Shown piece after piece: positions 5,215 through 5,340 of a DNA stretch of 5,340 bases (position 1 is the stretch's first letter; every line of letters starts with the position of its first letter). Made by a program: the position numbers and the translations under genes. Under the pieces are notes generated by a model, which saw only the letters and a program-made list of their open reading frames with translations, made no database searches and was not told the origin of the DNA. This DNA is from an uncultured bacterium (GTDB lineage: Bacteria > Bacteroidota > Bacteroidia > Bacteroidales > CAIWKO01), in the NCBI GenBank assembly GCA_903916135.1, contig CAIWVT010000674.1, positions 1 through 5,340 on the forward strand, read 5' to 3'.

Positions 5215-5340
5215 ACGTGCCAATTCACACACAATCGCAACAAATGCCATACAAAAATTGTTTTGGACCACAATCACGGAATTTGGCATCTATTGTCAGG
5301 GGATTTAAAATTGGTGTAACGAATTGGTTTCGCAAAAATA

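Larger units (their letters stand above)
4808..5340 (+). pseudogene. Broken REP-associated tyrosine transposase (RAYT, IS200/Y1-like), running off the window
   Basis: The start is typical of the family: ATG at 4808 gives MTLFQNKYRKESARLQGWDY and then N, ending at 4870. After that the frame departs from family sequence and stops about 13 codons later. Recognisable sequence resumes at about 4974 in another frame: TDIPKHFPHVMLDASIVMPN, then HVHGIIFITE. HVH is the HUH motif of Y1 nucleases. A low-complexity insert of G/T/V/P residues follows (about 5074-5190). Next come VETQNFASL from an in-frame palindrome, then FGPQSRNLASIVRGFKIGVT, the conserved C-terminal helix region. The catalytic tyrosine would lie beyond the window. 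The 103 nt at 4871-4973 replace the family's first strand (the YYFVTICT region) and consist of 50 unrecognised bases plus a 53-bp REP-like repeat. This is a dead copy unless a product starts at a downstream ATG. RAYTs cut and mobilise REP hairpins; here one is embedded in a RAYT gene. Confidence 0.82.

Noticed and set aside
4814..5289. Minus-strand frames across the right end, one rich in Arg/His/Gly (RRHGRHRRHG)
   Set aside because: They are antisense shadows of the RAYT remnant; the repetitive composition comes from the 9-nt repeat.

Overview
The window looks like a Bacteroidota chromosome, probably a large environmental lineage of the Cytophaga/Saprospira type. Three things point there. 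Promoter-like TAnnTTTG boxes sit upstream of genes that lack Shine-Dalgarno sequences. There is a carboxypeptidase-regulatory-like domain protein of a kind common in that phylum. There is also a REP-associated tyrosine transposase (RAYT) relative of the type abundant there. This assignment is inference from sequence style; no rRNA or other phylogenetic marker is present.

Layout: positions 37-1218 (minus) hold a moderate-GC gene for a 393-residue cytoplasmic-looking protein with a helical N-terminal half and two beta-sandwich-like repeats. Positions 1219-1944 have no convincing gene. They are dominated by a 13-copy, 21-bp minisatellite (1283-1555) whose variable 6-mer changes in blocks along the array. 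Positions 1945-2199 (minus) encode a small helix-turn-helix protein. It is divergent from a strongly AT-rich plus-strand cluster: a PD-(D/E)XK nuclease family protein (2405-3667), a small two-helix membrane protein (3834-4115) and a small HExxH metallopeptidase-like protein (4146-4706). Facing TATCTTTG boxes lie between the HTH gene and the nuclease gene.

The right end (4808-5340) is a broken RAYT gene running off the window. Its start and its HUH-containing part are recognisable but lie in different frames. The segment between them is replaced by 50 unrecognised bases plus a 53-bp double-hairpin repeat. A 50/53-identical copy of that repeat lies at 3744-3796, between the nuclease and membrane-protein genes. 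A second REP-like element, a perfect 28-nt palindrome, is embedded in frame in the transposase remnant. Both element types begin with GTAG at the foot of a hairpin, the hallmark of REP elements handled by RAYTs.

How the genes may work together: the nuclease, membrane protein and peptidase could form a small accessory, possibly defence-like module, with the divergent HTH protein as regulator. Co-orientation, AT-richness and position next to mobile repeats suggest this; nothing in the sequence proves it. The best-supported unusual biology here is the repeat and RAYT interplay.
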